From: Limnoperna fortunei
Taxonomy: Eukaryota; Mollusca; Bivalvia; Mytilida; Modiolidae
DNA length: 64,000 nt
Assembly: GCA_944474755.1 (NCBI GenBank)
Contig: OX104119.1
Span: 79,287,873 to 79,351,872 of the forward strand
Reading direction: 5' to 3'
The position numbers were made by a program, and so were the translations under genes. Position 1 is the first letter of the stretch. Every line of letters starts with the position of its first letter. The notes under the pieces were generated by a model, which worked only from the letters and a program-made list of their open reading frames with translations, had not been told where the DNA came from and searched no databases. Positions 36,417 to 48,100 of the stretch are shown here, one piece after another.

Positions 36417-39400
36417 CAGGGCTCACCACACTGGGCGAAGTGGGCGACAAAGTCGCCCTACTAAGACTTGAAGTCGCCCTATGGCGCCTCAAAAGCGAAG
36501 TCGAAGTCGCCCTGTCATTTCCCTCAAGTCGCCTGACGGTTCACATAAGATACTTGTAAATCTGGTCCAAATACTTCATCCTGACTACCAATTTATCAGT
36601 AAATGTGTAATTCCAATAAAATACGGCAAACAATATGGGCGGTTTCAAAAAAAATGACCCCAACAGGTTATGGTCCTCTAATTTTGTCAAATTAATAGAT
36701 ATATTATATCTAAATAGTTAAAAATGTATGTCTAGTTGTGAGGAACATGTCTGCAAAAAATCTGCAAAACATGCCAAAATTGTCAGGAGTGCAACACTTT
36801 TTTGTGACACTTTAAAAAAAATGTCATTTTATAAAAGGTCACTAAATTGTCAAATCTAGCAATATGTGCATAATTCTTTTTTTATTACAAAGTTTCATGT
36901 GTTAACTTATTGAGAGATATAAAAAGAAATTATGTTGCATTTTAAAAAGTATGAAAATATTGTTTTGAAAAAAAGAACTACCCTGTCAGGAGTGCAACAC
37001 AAATTTAAGCCATTTTGCATTAAGTTCTTGCTAGAAATTTCCTCCTTTTGTTTTCAATAATTAAACCAAAACAAAATCATAAATATACCTTTGCTGCATC
37101 AAAGCAGTCACTGCAAAATACCCTAAAACTGGTAATCTGATCAGGGACACCAAATAAAACAGAGCACCCTAAACTGTCAGGAGTGCAACAAATGACATGT
37201 TTTTAGATATATTTTCTTTGTAATGTGACTTATTTTGTGTTTTTCTTTACTTTTTAGCAGAAGCTATACAGAAACATTGAATAAATATTTCAGATGGCTG
37301 AAAAATACCTTTTACGTTAATTTTTTTAATGTCAGGAGTGTAGCAGTTTTTTTATTGATCTTCAATTGTATCATAATATGAAATATTTTATGAAGATTTA
37401 TTTATTATAATTATTTTAATTTAAGCTAAGAAAACTTTTCTTAGAAATTAACTGTTACAATAGCATTTTATGAGTGTAAAATTTGATAAAAATTCATTTT
37501 TTGTGTACAATTTAGTTGTCCCTCATATTGATACCAACTGCTTTTTGTAATCTAGAGACATATTCCAACAGCTTATTCTTTTATATGTTCATTTTTCAAT
37601 TCGCATTAAAAAAATAAATTGTTGAAAATCATATCTGTTCATTTATCTAAGATGTCCTGTTTTAAATGTCATCCATGTAAATGTTGCACTCCTGACACAA
37701 TATTTAAATGAATAGACGATTGCAACTATACTGCAAAATTATGGTTCTTCATATGGATGGAACAAAGACTACAATTGTTGCTTAAATTTGTGTTGCATTC
37801 ATGACAGGGTAGTTTATTTTTTCAAAACAATATTTTCATACTTTTTAAAATGCAACATAATTTCTTTTTATCTCTCAATAAGTTAACACATGAAACTTTG
37901 TAATAAAAAAAGAATTATGCACATATTGCAATAAAATGACATATTTAGGTGTCACAGAAAAGTGTTGCACTCCTGACAATTTTGGCATGGTTTTTTGGCA
38001 TAACATTTTTGTTTTCTGATATATCTTCAAGATTTTTTGCTGACATGTTCCATATAACTAGATATACATTTTTAACTATTTCGAAATAATATATCTATTA
38101 ATTTGACAAAATTAGAGGACCATAATCTGTTGGGGTCATTTTCTTTAAACAGCTTATATATTAATTTTGTTTTTTCTCAAATATCCTATTGAAAATGTTA
38201 AGATGATTTGTTCCCAGCAATATCACAAAATTACCCCAGCACTTTTTAAAGAATGTATTTCCTTCTTTTATTTGTTTTAACCTGGAGTGTCAGGAGTGCA
38301 ACAAAATCAGGCTAAACATAGTACTTTTTCTACAACCTATCATTTTCAAATGGTTTAACTTTATTATGAATTTTTTTTTCTCCAGGGATGACTTTTAATT
38401 ACAATTTAATAATTTTGTTGCCATATGCAAAAAGACATACTACTTTTGATTTAATAAAAAATTTAAGAGGTAGATAACAAAAGAATTTTCAAAATTTCTT
38501 GAAAAAAATTATTTTTTTGAAAAAGTACAATTGCATATTGTTCAAAATCTTGCACAGGAAGTCATTAGTATTTGTTACATTGTTTAAGAAAACAGCAACA
38601 AGTTATATGAAGCATAACATTGTTAAACTAATTATAAAGTAAAATGTATAACTGTTAAAGGTGTTTTATATTTCAAAATTTGTTCACTAAAATATTATAA
38701 AAAACTTTATTTCTTTCCTTTTTATTAATTTCTTTTTTTGATTTATTAACTTCAACGTATTCACATTTGGAAATTATGAACAAAAACTTGATATGATGTT
38801 AAAATTTGACATTTTTTTACATCTTGGGGTCATTTTTTTTAAAACAGCCCATATGCGTATTTAACATATTTTCAAACGATTTACATCTTTCAAATGTATT
38901 ACGTGCCATTTGTTTATTTGCTGGATGTGATTAATTACCGGAAGTTACCAACGAAGAAAAGTAATGTACAACGGCCCATAATGAAAAATCGTAATATTTT
39001 TGATAAACAAATACTTTTAATAGGTTTCAAACTTCAGTTCTTTCAAAGAGTATTGTACTTTAACAATTTTCTTTGATAAGTATTTAAGCTTCACTTGAAA
39101 GAATAAAGATGTATAGTAATTATTGACATCATGACAAGCTCTGTAGATGGGTGTCCCATGAAGCAATTTGGATCAGTACAACTTTGATTAATGATAAAGG
39201 TTATGTGCTGTTTGATATTGCATACCATGAATAATAATGAAAAAGAAAGATAAAAAAATCTTTTTTGAATCTAAGTGTGTTATGGTTTAAAAACACAAGA
39301 GAAATAATCCTGGAAATTAATGTAAATAATGAAAAATGTATGTAACTACTGCGAAATTATTTATTTGTACGGTCCACCTGACTTCTCCCTAGTGTCTCCT

Positions 39401-39490
39401 GAAGTCTCCCTATCAGGTCCTGACTTCTCCCTGTTTGGCTGCCAGGGAGAAGTCACTTCTCCCTACTTTTTTAGAGTGTGGTGACCCCTG
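36417..39490. mobile_element. 3.07-kb non-autonomous element with CAGGG ends
   Basis: The left end CAGGGCTCACCACACT and the right end AGTGTGGTGACCCCTG form a 16-bp inverted repeat with one mismatch. Flanks are ATGCAAT and ATGCATT, probably a slightly diverged target duplication. No transposase ORF. It contains an inner inverted repeat and eight copies of a 16-bp word (next entry). The right-hand about 400 bp, in reverse, recurs inside ACLY at 59271-59680. Confidence 0.8.
36640..38160. repeat. Inner inverted repeat with the TGTCAGGAGTGCAACA word
   Basis: 36640-37015 pairs with about 37775-38160 as reverse complement. The word TGTCAGGAGTGCAACA occurs at 36781, 36984 and 37175, with a variant at 37330, on the plus strand. 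It is inverted at 37682, 37791 (variant) and 37963. One more plus copy lies just outside at 38289. Spacing is about 110-350 bp. No coding potential. Confidence 0.85.
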
Positions 39491-39967
39491 ATGCATTGGT
39501 CAGTGAACAGTTATAAGGTAAACATTGTACCAAAATCTCCCTACTTTATAAAGCTGTTTTGGACAAAATTATATGTTCTATATCTTTATTTTCGTTAAAT
39601 TAGTATTTTAGTGTAGTAATGTTAGGTTCCACATATTGACTTCTATTTCATTCAATGAATTGGTCAATGAACAATTAAAAGGTAAACATTGTACCAAAAT
39701 CTCCCTACTCTTTAAAGCTGTTTGGGTTAGGCAAAAGTTATATGTTCTGTATCTTTATTTTCGTGTGAAGTGACGACAGGCATTTAAATCTCTCAAGCAC
39801 CATTGGACAATAGTTTAGTGTAAACAAAGTCCTTACAAGGTACATGTACATTGTTTATCTGTCCTACATAAATTACAAAAAAAACCCAGATACTTGAATA
39901 AATCCATCAAATTTGTAATGCAGCTAAGAGACGGTTAGCTTTTTAGAAAATCTAAACTTGTGTTTAT

Positions 39968-42955
39968 ACTTGTTGCTTTGTTTGCCATGGTCATGTAGAC
40001 CTAGATATTGACCCAGAACAGCTGATTTGTTGGTGGCTGTGTTAGGAGATCAATACAAGTACGAGTGGATTGATTATTTCCTCTAATTGTTTGTTTGGTG
40101 TGTTTACTACTAGTACTTATATTCTTCACACTGTTGGATTTTTGCAGTCAGTTGTAAGTCATTGTGTTTTTATTTCATTTTATGTTGTGATTTCATACTT
40201 GCTATAAATCTCTATTGATCTTTATTTGTTAAAGATAAGAGACTATCCTTTGTCTTTGATTTGGTCAGCAGATGTTTATTTTAAAGAATAAAATTGATAT
40301 ATATCATGTATATATATACAAGATGATCTAGACAGTATGGATTGGTTGCTGTTTACATTTATGATTTAGTTATAAGGAACAAGTAATAAACTGTTGTACA
40401 TGTATAAATCAGTCTGTATATAACATGGATCATATGTATGAGCTACGTGTACATGTATGCATGATAATTCATGTATATTATAAAAGAATGGTAAAGCAAT
40501 TTTCTCCTTAAAATTATTCTGGACATCTATAAACCAGACAATACTTGTTTTGTTTTATGTATGAAGATTTTTACCTGTTTTAAATTGTTAATTAAGCATT
40601 TTAAGTGCTTCATAGCTAGGCAAAGCCTGTCCTTCAATACAAAATTAGTAAATTTGCTGTTTCCTGGTTCACAATTGCAGAAGTAGTTATGTTAATTTTT
40701 CTTCAAAAATTTTAAAAACATGTACATGCTAAATGTGCTTTAAAAAACATCAAAACCTTTATGCAAGTGTTTGTTACGATAGTACATCACAAACGGTTTA
40801 GGATTAGTCTGACAATCTTCTGCAGTCCAAAAACTCTGGGAGCCGGCATGAGACACCAGAGAGCTGTCCATACACTAAAGAGCAGATACAAAACAGAGTT
40901 GGCACATTTCACAATCTGCAGATGTTATAAAAATATTTGTGTGGATAAATCACATCTCTGGATATTTTTCTTCTTGAAAATAATCATCTTAAACTTTAAT
41001 CAACCTAATTGTAATCCATTTCTAAGCTTGTATGCTTCAATCTAACCCCAGCCTTCTGACATTTTCACTTTGAAGGATTTTTAGACTAGTTTAGGATGTA
41101 CAATGTAACCTTGGTAGGTATGAACACCAAACATGTACAACACCTACATGTACCAAGGTTGACCCAAATTGTTTCTCAGGTCAGCATTTTGATGCCAATT
41201 AATTTAGTTGGTCAAATTACAAAGTATGTTGTTCTTTGATGTAGGATTAATTTATCTGTTTATTGAATATTTGTAAAATCAGTCTGTATCAGAAATCAAC
41301 TCATTCAGTCCTAGTTAATGGTGAATCTCAATCCAATATTGGGTGTGAAGTATCAGTGCTATAACTGGTTGCCTGTCAGTTTAACTATTGATTTGTATAA
41401 CAAAGTAATTGCTGTATCTTAATTGTGCTAGTGTTAAAAAAACCTACTGTTATTTTGCTTGGTTTCTTCTGATGGCAGGTTATTGGTACGAAATAAAAAA
41501 ATCTTGCTTCAGTCCAGGGTACGCGAAAAGATTTCACAACTGTAGCTGTGTGGCACTTTTTTTTGTATTTGGCCAAATATTTCATTTTTCTTTTCATGTG
41601 GTCAAATAGAATAATTTTTCTACAAAGTTCTACATTTACCTTATAAAAATGTGTCATGTTAGTTTTGAAAAAAAATGATTCCCCTGAATATAGAATGAAA
41701 AACTATTTTAGAATAAATAACTTCCATTAATGTACAGTCATTATGATAATTGTAGCTTTAAAAGGAAAGTGGGCTGCATTTGGAAGTAGTTTGACATTTT
41801 GTTACAGTTTATCCAAACAACTAAATATCTCTCATTTATAAAGAGATAACAGGCTGCTGGGAGGGTCTGGTAAATAAATGACTAGTACTGTTAAACACCT
41901 GTATTTTATATGATTCATTGTTGTTGTCACCTGTAGAGTGATGTCTCTTGATTTATTGGTTCCGCGCATGTGTCAGTTGTAATTTCTGTAAATTATTCAT
42001 CATGAAGCTTCTGAATTTCAGTAAATTTGTCAACAAACACTGACAAACATTGGTACGAAGTACATGTAACCCAAGTGGACGTGTCTATCACACGGGTTAA
42101 TATCTCACTGCTGCACCGTACTAAAAGTGTAGCAAATAAAGATAAAATGGACATTTCATTATGTATGGTGTAGAATACGACATAAACTGACAATTAACTG
42201 TTGACCATGTCCATCTATGGTGACATGTTAGTTGAGCCATAGGATATAAAATTGTCAGATTTTAAAATTACTTCTAACATGAACATAGACATTAGTAACA
42301 TTATTTATCAATATGACTTAACTAGTCAAACTGTATAATTACTAGTAATATACAAGTTTTCACAAGATATTAAGGCACAGAGGTATGTACTAGTAATAGT
42401 AATTCAATTATGATAATGCCTGTAGGAAAAAGAAAACAAAAAGAATATCTGTAAAAGATGGATGTTGCATAAAAGTTAAAATTTGTGTTGTCCCTATTGT
42501 ACATATAAAGTGATGTCAGTATTTCTGCTTACATTGTAATGAAATTTTAGATAACTTGTTTATATCAACTATATAATTTTCTTGGACAAGATCTAAAATC
42601 AGCTCAATGGATGATAATAGTATTTTATTTGAGTTATTGCCCTTTGAATTTCTTTTTAAATTTTTGTGACTTTTGAATCAAATGTCAATGATATCTTGAA
42701 CAAGACAAGTCAACAAATTAGTACCAACTGATCATTTGTATGGGTGTTATGCCTCTTAAAAAATGAAATGTATACCATGCTTTTTAAGTGGTTAACACAT
42801 TAAAACAAATGAACCAGAAGGATAAGCAAATATGTTAATTAGTATGGAATTATACATGTTTTGTAACATAATTTAAATACTGTAACAGAATTTAAAATTA
42901 GCATGACATTACATGCTCTATCAATTTATGATATCCGCACAAGTGCTTACATTTA
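39968..42955. other. AT-rich non-coding region
   Basis: Short ORFs only (for example plus 40761-41045, minus 41385-41657). None shows a family I recognise, and none has convincing splice structure. If the 33.0-kb candidate first exon is real, this lies within the first ACLY intron. Confidence 0.5.
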
Positions 42956-42959
42956 GTCG

Positions 42960-44375
42960 GAAAATTACACCTGAAGTCAGGTGAGCTATTGCCATCAGCC
43001 GTCGTTGTCATTAAATTTTCTTTAAAAGTCTTCTCCTCCAAAACCACTAAAGGTTAGCTTTGAAACTTTGCACATATCATCAGTAAAATGTCTTTCACCA
43101 AGTTTGCTCAAATCATGGCTGCAGACTACCAACATGGTGGCCTCCGCTAAAAATAGAACTGAGAGTCAAAATACAGTTTTTGCCTTGCAGTTCAAAAAGT
43201 ATAACAGATGTAATTATACACGAAAAGGAAGAGACATTTCTTCTTCAGCATCAAAGGCTCTACAAAACTCTCCATTGAGTTGAAGTTGTATGACGACTCA
43301 TTGTATGAGTTTTTGATTGCCCTTTAATCTTCACAATTTGTGATTTTTTGCCATTTTGTCCTCAAAGTCTTGAAAATTATAAGAACTAGAGAAAAAGTAA
43401 GCAGTGCTCCATTGTACAGCTCTACGAGAGCTACAAAAATGACTTCAGAGTCAAGATTGTCTGATGAACTGTTGACAGTTAGGAGTTATTCCCCTTGAAC
43501 TGTTTTTTTAATCAGTTTTAATTGATTTTTAAAAATCATTTCGTCTGAAACCACTGAAAGGAATTCTTTGAAACTTTGTACACATCATTAGTGAAATGTC
43601 CACTACCAAGTTTGCACAAAACATGGTGGCAGATTAACCAACATGGACACCTTGGCTAAAAATATAACAGGGGGTCAAAATACAGTTTTTGGCTTATAGT
43701 TCAAAAAGTATAACAGGTACAGGAAAACACAAGAGACATTCCTTCTTCAGCATCAAAAGCTCTACAAAACTCTTCGTTGAGTTGAAGTTGTATGACGACT
43801 CATTGTAGGAGTTATTGTCCCTTAAGGGTCAAAATTGATGATTTTTTCCTAAAAATGTTGAAAATTATTAGAACTGGAGAAAAAGTCAGTATTGCTTACT
43901 TGTTCAGCTCTATGACATGTAAGAGAGCTACAAAAATGAATTAAAGGTCAAGATTGTTTGATGAACCGTTTAGGAGTTATTCCCCTTGAACTTTAAAAAA
44001 ATTAATTTAAGGTATCCGACCCATAATTGACCACGTGATCATATTTGGTGTCCCGGATGTCCATTGTTTGTCAGTGGAGCAGACATCGGTAATGTTCGGC
44101 AAACATCGGAACTACTATTTGAGCAACTAAATTTTTTTCTCAAAACTGTCAACATTGACTCAAAGTAAAACAATATATTTACTTTGTATCATTAATTAGT
44201 AATATATTGAGTAAATAAATTTGTATTTCTTCGTCTAAAAATAAAATTAAACGGTGACTTCAATTATGGGTCGGATACCTTAAATTGATTTATAAATGTT
44301 GGAAGGAAAAGCTAGATAAAAAAGTAAGAATTGTCAGGTTTAGGTGAGCGATACAGGCTCCTGTGAGCCTCTTCT
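42960..44375. repeat. Interspersed repeat with a 0.5-kb internal tandem duplication
   Basis: The left edge has GAAGTCAGGTGAGCTATTGC and the right edge TTTAGGTGAGCGATACAGGC. In between, 43018-43502 and 43524-43995 are diverged direct copies sharing GGAGTTATTCCCCTTGAACT and AGTTGAAGTTGTATGACGAC. The second copy is interrupted by a small TIR element (44006-44284). The short plus ORF at 43068 is not conserved between the two copies. Confidence 0.75.
44006..44284. mobile_element. MITE with perfect 25-bp TIRs and TTAA flanks
   Basis: 44006-44030 and 44260-44284 are perfect reverse complements; the left end reads TTTAAGGTATCCGACCCATA. TTAA tetranucleotides at 44007-44010 and 44280-44283 would be the target duplication of a piggyBac-like insertion. 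About 270 bp between them, no ORF. Confidence 0.85.
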
Positions 44376-44976
44376 TTATACTTTGGGACGCTCCCATCAA
44401 AGTCTAAGAAAGCGTAACCGTTGGACAGATGAGGATTCCCGGACTATTAGTATGTCTCATGTTTCTGGTAGCACAATTTGAGAAGTGAACTGCCTTAAGG
44501 CTGATGACATAAAACTTGATTGTATCTTTTTTTGAATGCAAAACTTTTTTGTGTGCATTGGTACATGTACACTGTTTTTTTAACTGTTTCAGTCCAAGTA
44601 TGTTGTACTAGTACAATACTAGAAGAAGTGAAGTTTTTTGAAAGCAATTAACTAGTACCGGTAATCTTTAAATATAATAAAATGCAAGTTAAATGCTAGT
44701 TTTTGTTGTGTGATAATCTAAATTCAGGGGATGCATTTTGACCACTGATGTACTGGAGGTGCATATATCACTGTACCATAAATGAAGGGGAGGCTTCCTT
44801 TCTTTTATATCAGTGGAGGAATAAATATTTATTTGGTTCTCTACTATTGGAGAACTTCAGTACAGATGTGAGGCTAATTACTTTCCTTAAGCTCTATTTC
44901 TCAGTCAGTATTCATGGAGAAATACGTGTAAATAGTACAATCCAACAGACAAATTATTGTATTTTACAGTTAGACT

Positions 44977-45123
44977 ATGTCAGCCAAAGCCATCAGTGAG
45001 GCCAAAGGGAAGGAACTGCTGAACAAGTTTGTAAATGGAGCTGTCAAGAACAAATTTGCTATAGTGACACAGGAGACAGATTTTGAAACATTATGTTCAC
45101 AACACCCCTGGTTAAGTTCTGAG
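44977..45123 (+). CDS. ACLY: ACLY coding exon 1 (residues 1-49)
   Basis: The exon begins at 44970 after the acceptor TATTTTACAG, giving seven 5'-UTR bases before ATG. It ends PWLSSE before GTGAGT (phase 0). The upstream acceptor shows that at least one non-coding exon lies further 5'. Confidence 0.95.
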
Positions 45124-48100
45124 GTGAGTGATTTATCATCATCAACTCTCCTAAACAAAATTTTAATTTTAAGGTCATTTGACTGAAAGTCAGGGAGTGC
45201 TATCCTTTGGCATTATGTTTTTTTTTATATATTCATTATTAATCAGCAGCATTATTTGTTAAATGTGTTTACAAAATAAGACGTCAAGTACGTGGGCTGT
45301 CTACTGTGGGCCAGTAGAAAAGTGAGCTGACCACTGGGCCAGTAGAAAAATGATCTGCTCACTGTGGGCCAGTTGAAAAAAGGCTGCCCACTGTGGGCCA
45401 GTAGAAAAATGGGCTGCCCACTGTGGGCCAGTAGAAAAGTGAGCTGACCACTGGGCCAGTAGAAAAATGGTCTGCTCACTGTGGGCCAGTGGAAAAAAGG
45501 CTGCCCACTGTGGGCCAGTAGAAAAATGGGCTGCCCACTGTGGGCCAGTAGAAAAGTGAGCTGCTCACTTAGGGCCAGTAGAAAAGTGGGCTGCTCACTG
45601 TGGGCCAGTAGAAAAGTGGGCTGCTTACTGTGGGCCAGTAGAAAAGGGGGCTGCCCACTTGGCCAATAGAAAAGGAGGCTGCCCTCCCTGGGCCAGTAGA
45701 AAAATGGGCCTGCTTACTGTGGGCCAGTAGAAAAGGGGTTGCCCACTGGGCCAGTAGAAATGTGGGATGCTTACTTAGGGCCAGTAGAAAAAGCATAATC
45801 CTTCGTTGGGTATACATGTTTATGTAGTGATAATGATTTCCTTTAGACATTTGTGTGTAATCCAGACCAGCTAATCAATGATTTCTCCCTTAGACACTGG
45901 TGTGTAAGCCAGACCAGCTAATCAAAAGAAGAGGTAAGCTGGGTTTGATAAAGGCTGGAGCAGACATCAATGGTGTTAAAGAATGGCTAGGAAATAAACT
46001 GGGAAAAGAATTCCATGTAAGTACAATGTATTGGAGTCTACAAAGTTGTGATTGGTTAAATTTTGTAAACAAAAATTAATAAATTTTTTTCAGGGAAAGT
46101 TTCACACAAACAGCTGAAACACATGTCCAATCTGCAGTCCTAAAAACCTATTATTTGCTCATTTTATTGACATGCAAACAGTCTGATGTAATCTCTACTG
46201 TCTTTTCCTCATTTTATTGACATGCAAACAGTCTGATGTAATCTCTACTGTCTTTTCCTCATTTTATTGACATGCAAACAGTCTGATGTAATCTCTACTG
46301 TCTTTTCCTCATTTTATTGACATGCAAACAGTCTGATGTAATCTCTACTGTCTTTTCCTCATTTTATTGACATGCAAACAGTCTGATGTAATCTCTACTG
46401 TCTTTTCCTCATTTTATTGACATGCAAACAGTCTGATGTTATCTCTACTGTCTTTTCCTCATTTTATTGACATGCAAACAGTCTGATGTAATCTCTACTG
46501 TCTTTTCCTCATTTTATTGACATGCAAACAGTCTGATGTAATCTCTACTGTCTTTTCCTCATTTTATTGACATGCAAACAGTCTGATGTAATCTCTACTG
46601 TCTTTTCCTCATTTTATTGACATGCAAACAGTCTGATGTAATCTCTACTGTCTTTTCCTCATTTTATTGACATGCAAACAGTCTGATGTAATCTCTACTG
46701 TCTTTTCCTCATTTTATTGACATGCAAATAGTCTGATGTAATCTCTACTGTCTTTTCCTCATTTCATTGACATGCAAACAGTCTGATGTAATCTCTACTG
46801 TCTTTTCCTCATTTTATTGACATGCAAACAGTCTGATATAATTCCTCATTTTATTGACATGCAAACAGTCTGATGTAATCTCTACTGTCTTTTCCTCATT
46901 TTATTGACATGCAAACAGTCTGATGTAATCTCTACTGTCTTTTCCTCATTTTATTGACATGCAAACAGTCTGATGTAATCTCTACTGTCTTTTCCTCATT
47001 TTATTGACATGCAAACAGTCTGATGTAATCTTTACTGTCTTTTCCTCATTTTATTGACATGCAAACAGTCTGATGTAATCTCTACTGTCTTTTCCTCATT
47101 TTATTGACATGCAAACAGTCTGATGTAATCTCTACTGTCTTTTACTCATTTTATTGACATGCAAACATTCTGATGTAATCTCTACTGTCTTTTCCTCATT
47201 TTATTGACATGCAAACAGTCTGATGTAATCTCTACTGTCTTTTCCTCATTTTATTGACATGCAAACAGTCTGATGTAATCTCTACTGTCTTTTCCTCATT
47301 TTATTGACATGCAAACAGTCTGATGTAATCTCTACTGTCTTTTCCTCATTTTATTGACATGCAAACAGTCTGATGTAATCTCTACTGTCTTTTCCTCATT
47401 TTATTGACATGCAAACAGTCTGATGTAATCTCTACTGTCTTTTCCTCATTTTATTGACATGCAAACAGTCTGATGTAATCTCTACTGTCTTTTCCTCATT
47501 TTATTGACATGCAAATAGTCTGATGTAATCTCTACTGTCTTTTCCTCATTTCATTGACATGCAAACAGTCTGATGTAATCTCTACTGTCTTTTCCTCATT
47601 TTATTGACATGCAAACAGTCTGATATAATTCCTCATTTTATTGACATGCAAACAGTCTGATGTAATCTCTACTGTCTTTTCCTCATTTTATTGACATGCA
47701 AACAGTCTGATGTAATCTCTACTGTCTTTTCCTCATTTTATTGACATGCAAACAGTCTGATGTAATCTCTACTGTCTTTTCCTCATTTTATTGACATGCA
47801 AACAGTCTGATGTAATCTTTACTGTCTTTTCCTCATTTTATTGACATGCAAACAGTCTGATGTAATCTCTACTGTCTTTTCCTCATTTTATTGACATGCA
47901 AACAGTCTGATGTAATCTCTACTGTCTTTTACTCATTTTATTGACATGCAAACATTCTGATGTAATCTCTACTGTCTTTTCCTCATTTTATTGACATACA
48001 AACAGTCTGATGTAATCTCTACTGTCTTTTCCTCATTTTATTGACATGCAAACAGTCTGATGTAATCTCTACTGTCTTTTCCTCATTTTATTGACATGCA

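Larger units (their letters stand above)
35780..39967 (+). repeat. Third copy of the 21.3-kb arm sequence, split by nested elements
   Basis: Segments 35780-35930, 36310-36416 and 39491-39967 together match the left arm at 21270-21817, in the same orientation, and extend it outward. They share CAGGATCGCACTAGTATGTG, TTACGTTCCACATATTGACT and the inner end AGACGGTTAGCTTTTTAGAA. Part of it (around 39600-39730) is internally duplicated. The gaps are three later insertions. Confidence 0.85.

Noticed and set aside
40761..41045. 94-codon ORF as a gene upstream of ACLY
   Set aside because: No recognised domain, low-complexity end and no splice or promoter support.
45481..45669. 62-codon plus ORF and 93-codon minus ORF
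   Set aside because: Produced by the 27/30-bp minisatellite in intron 1.
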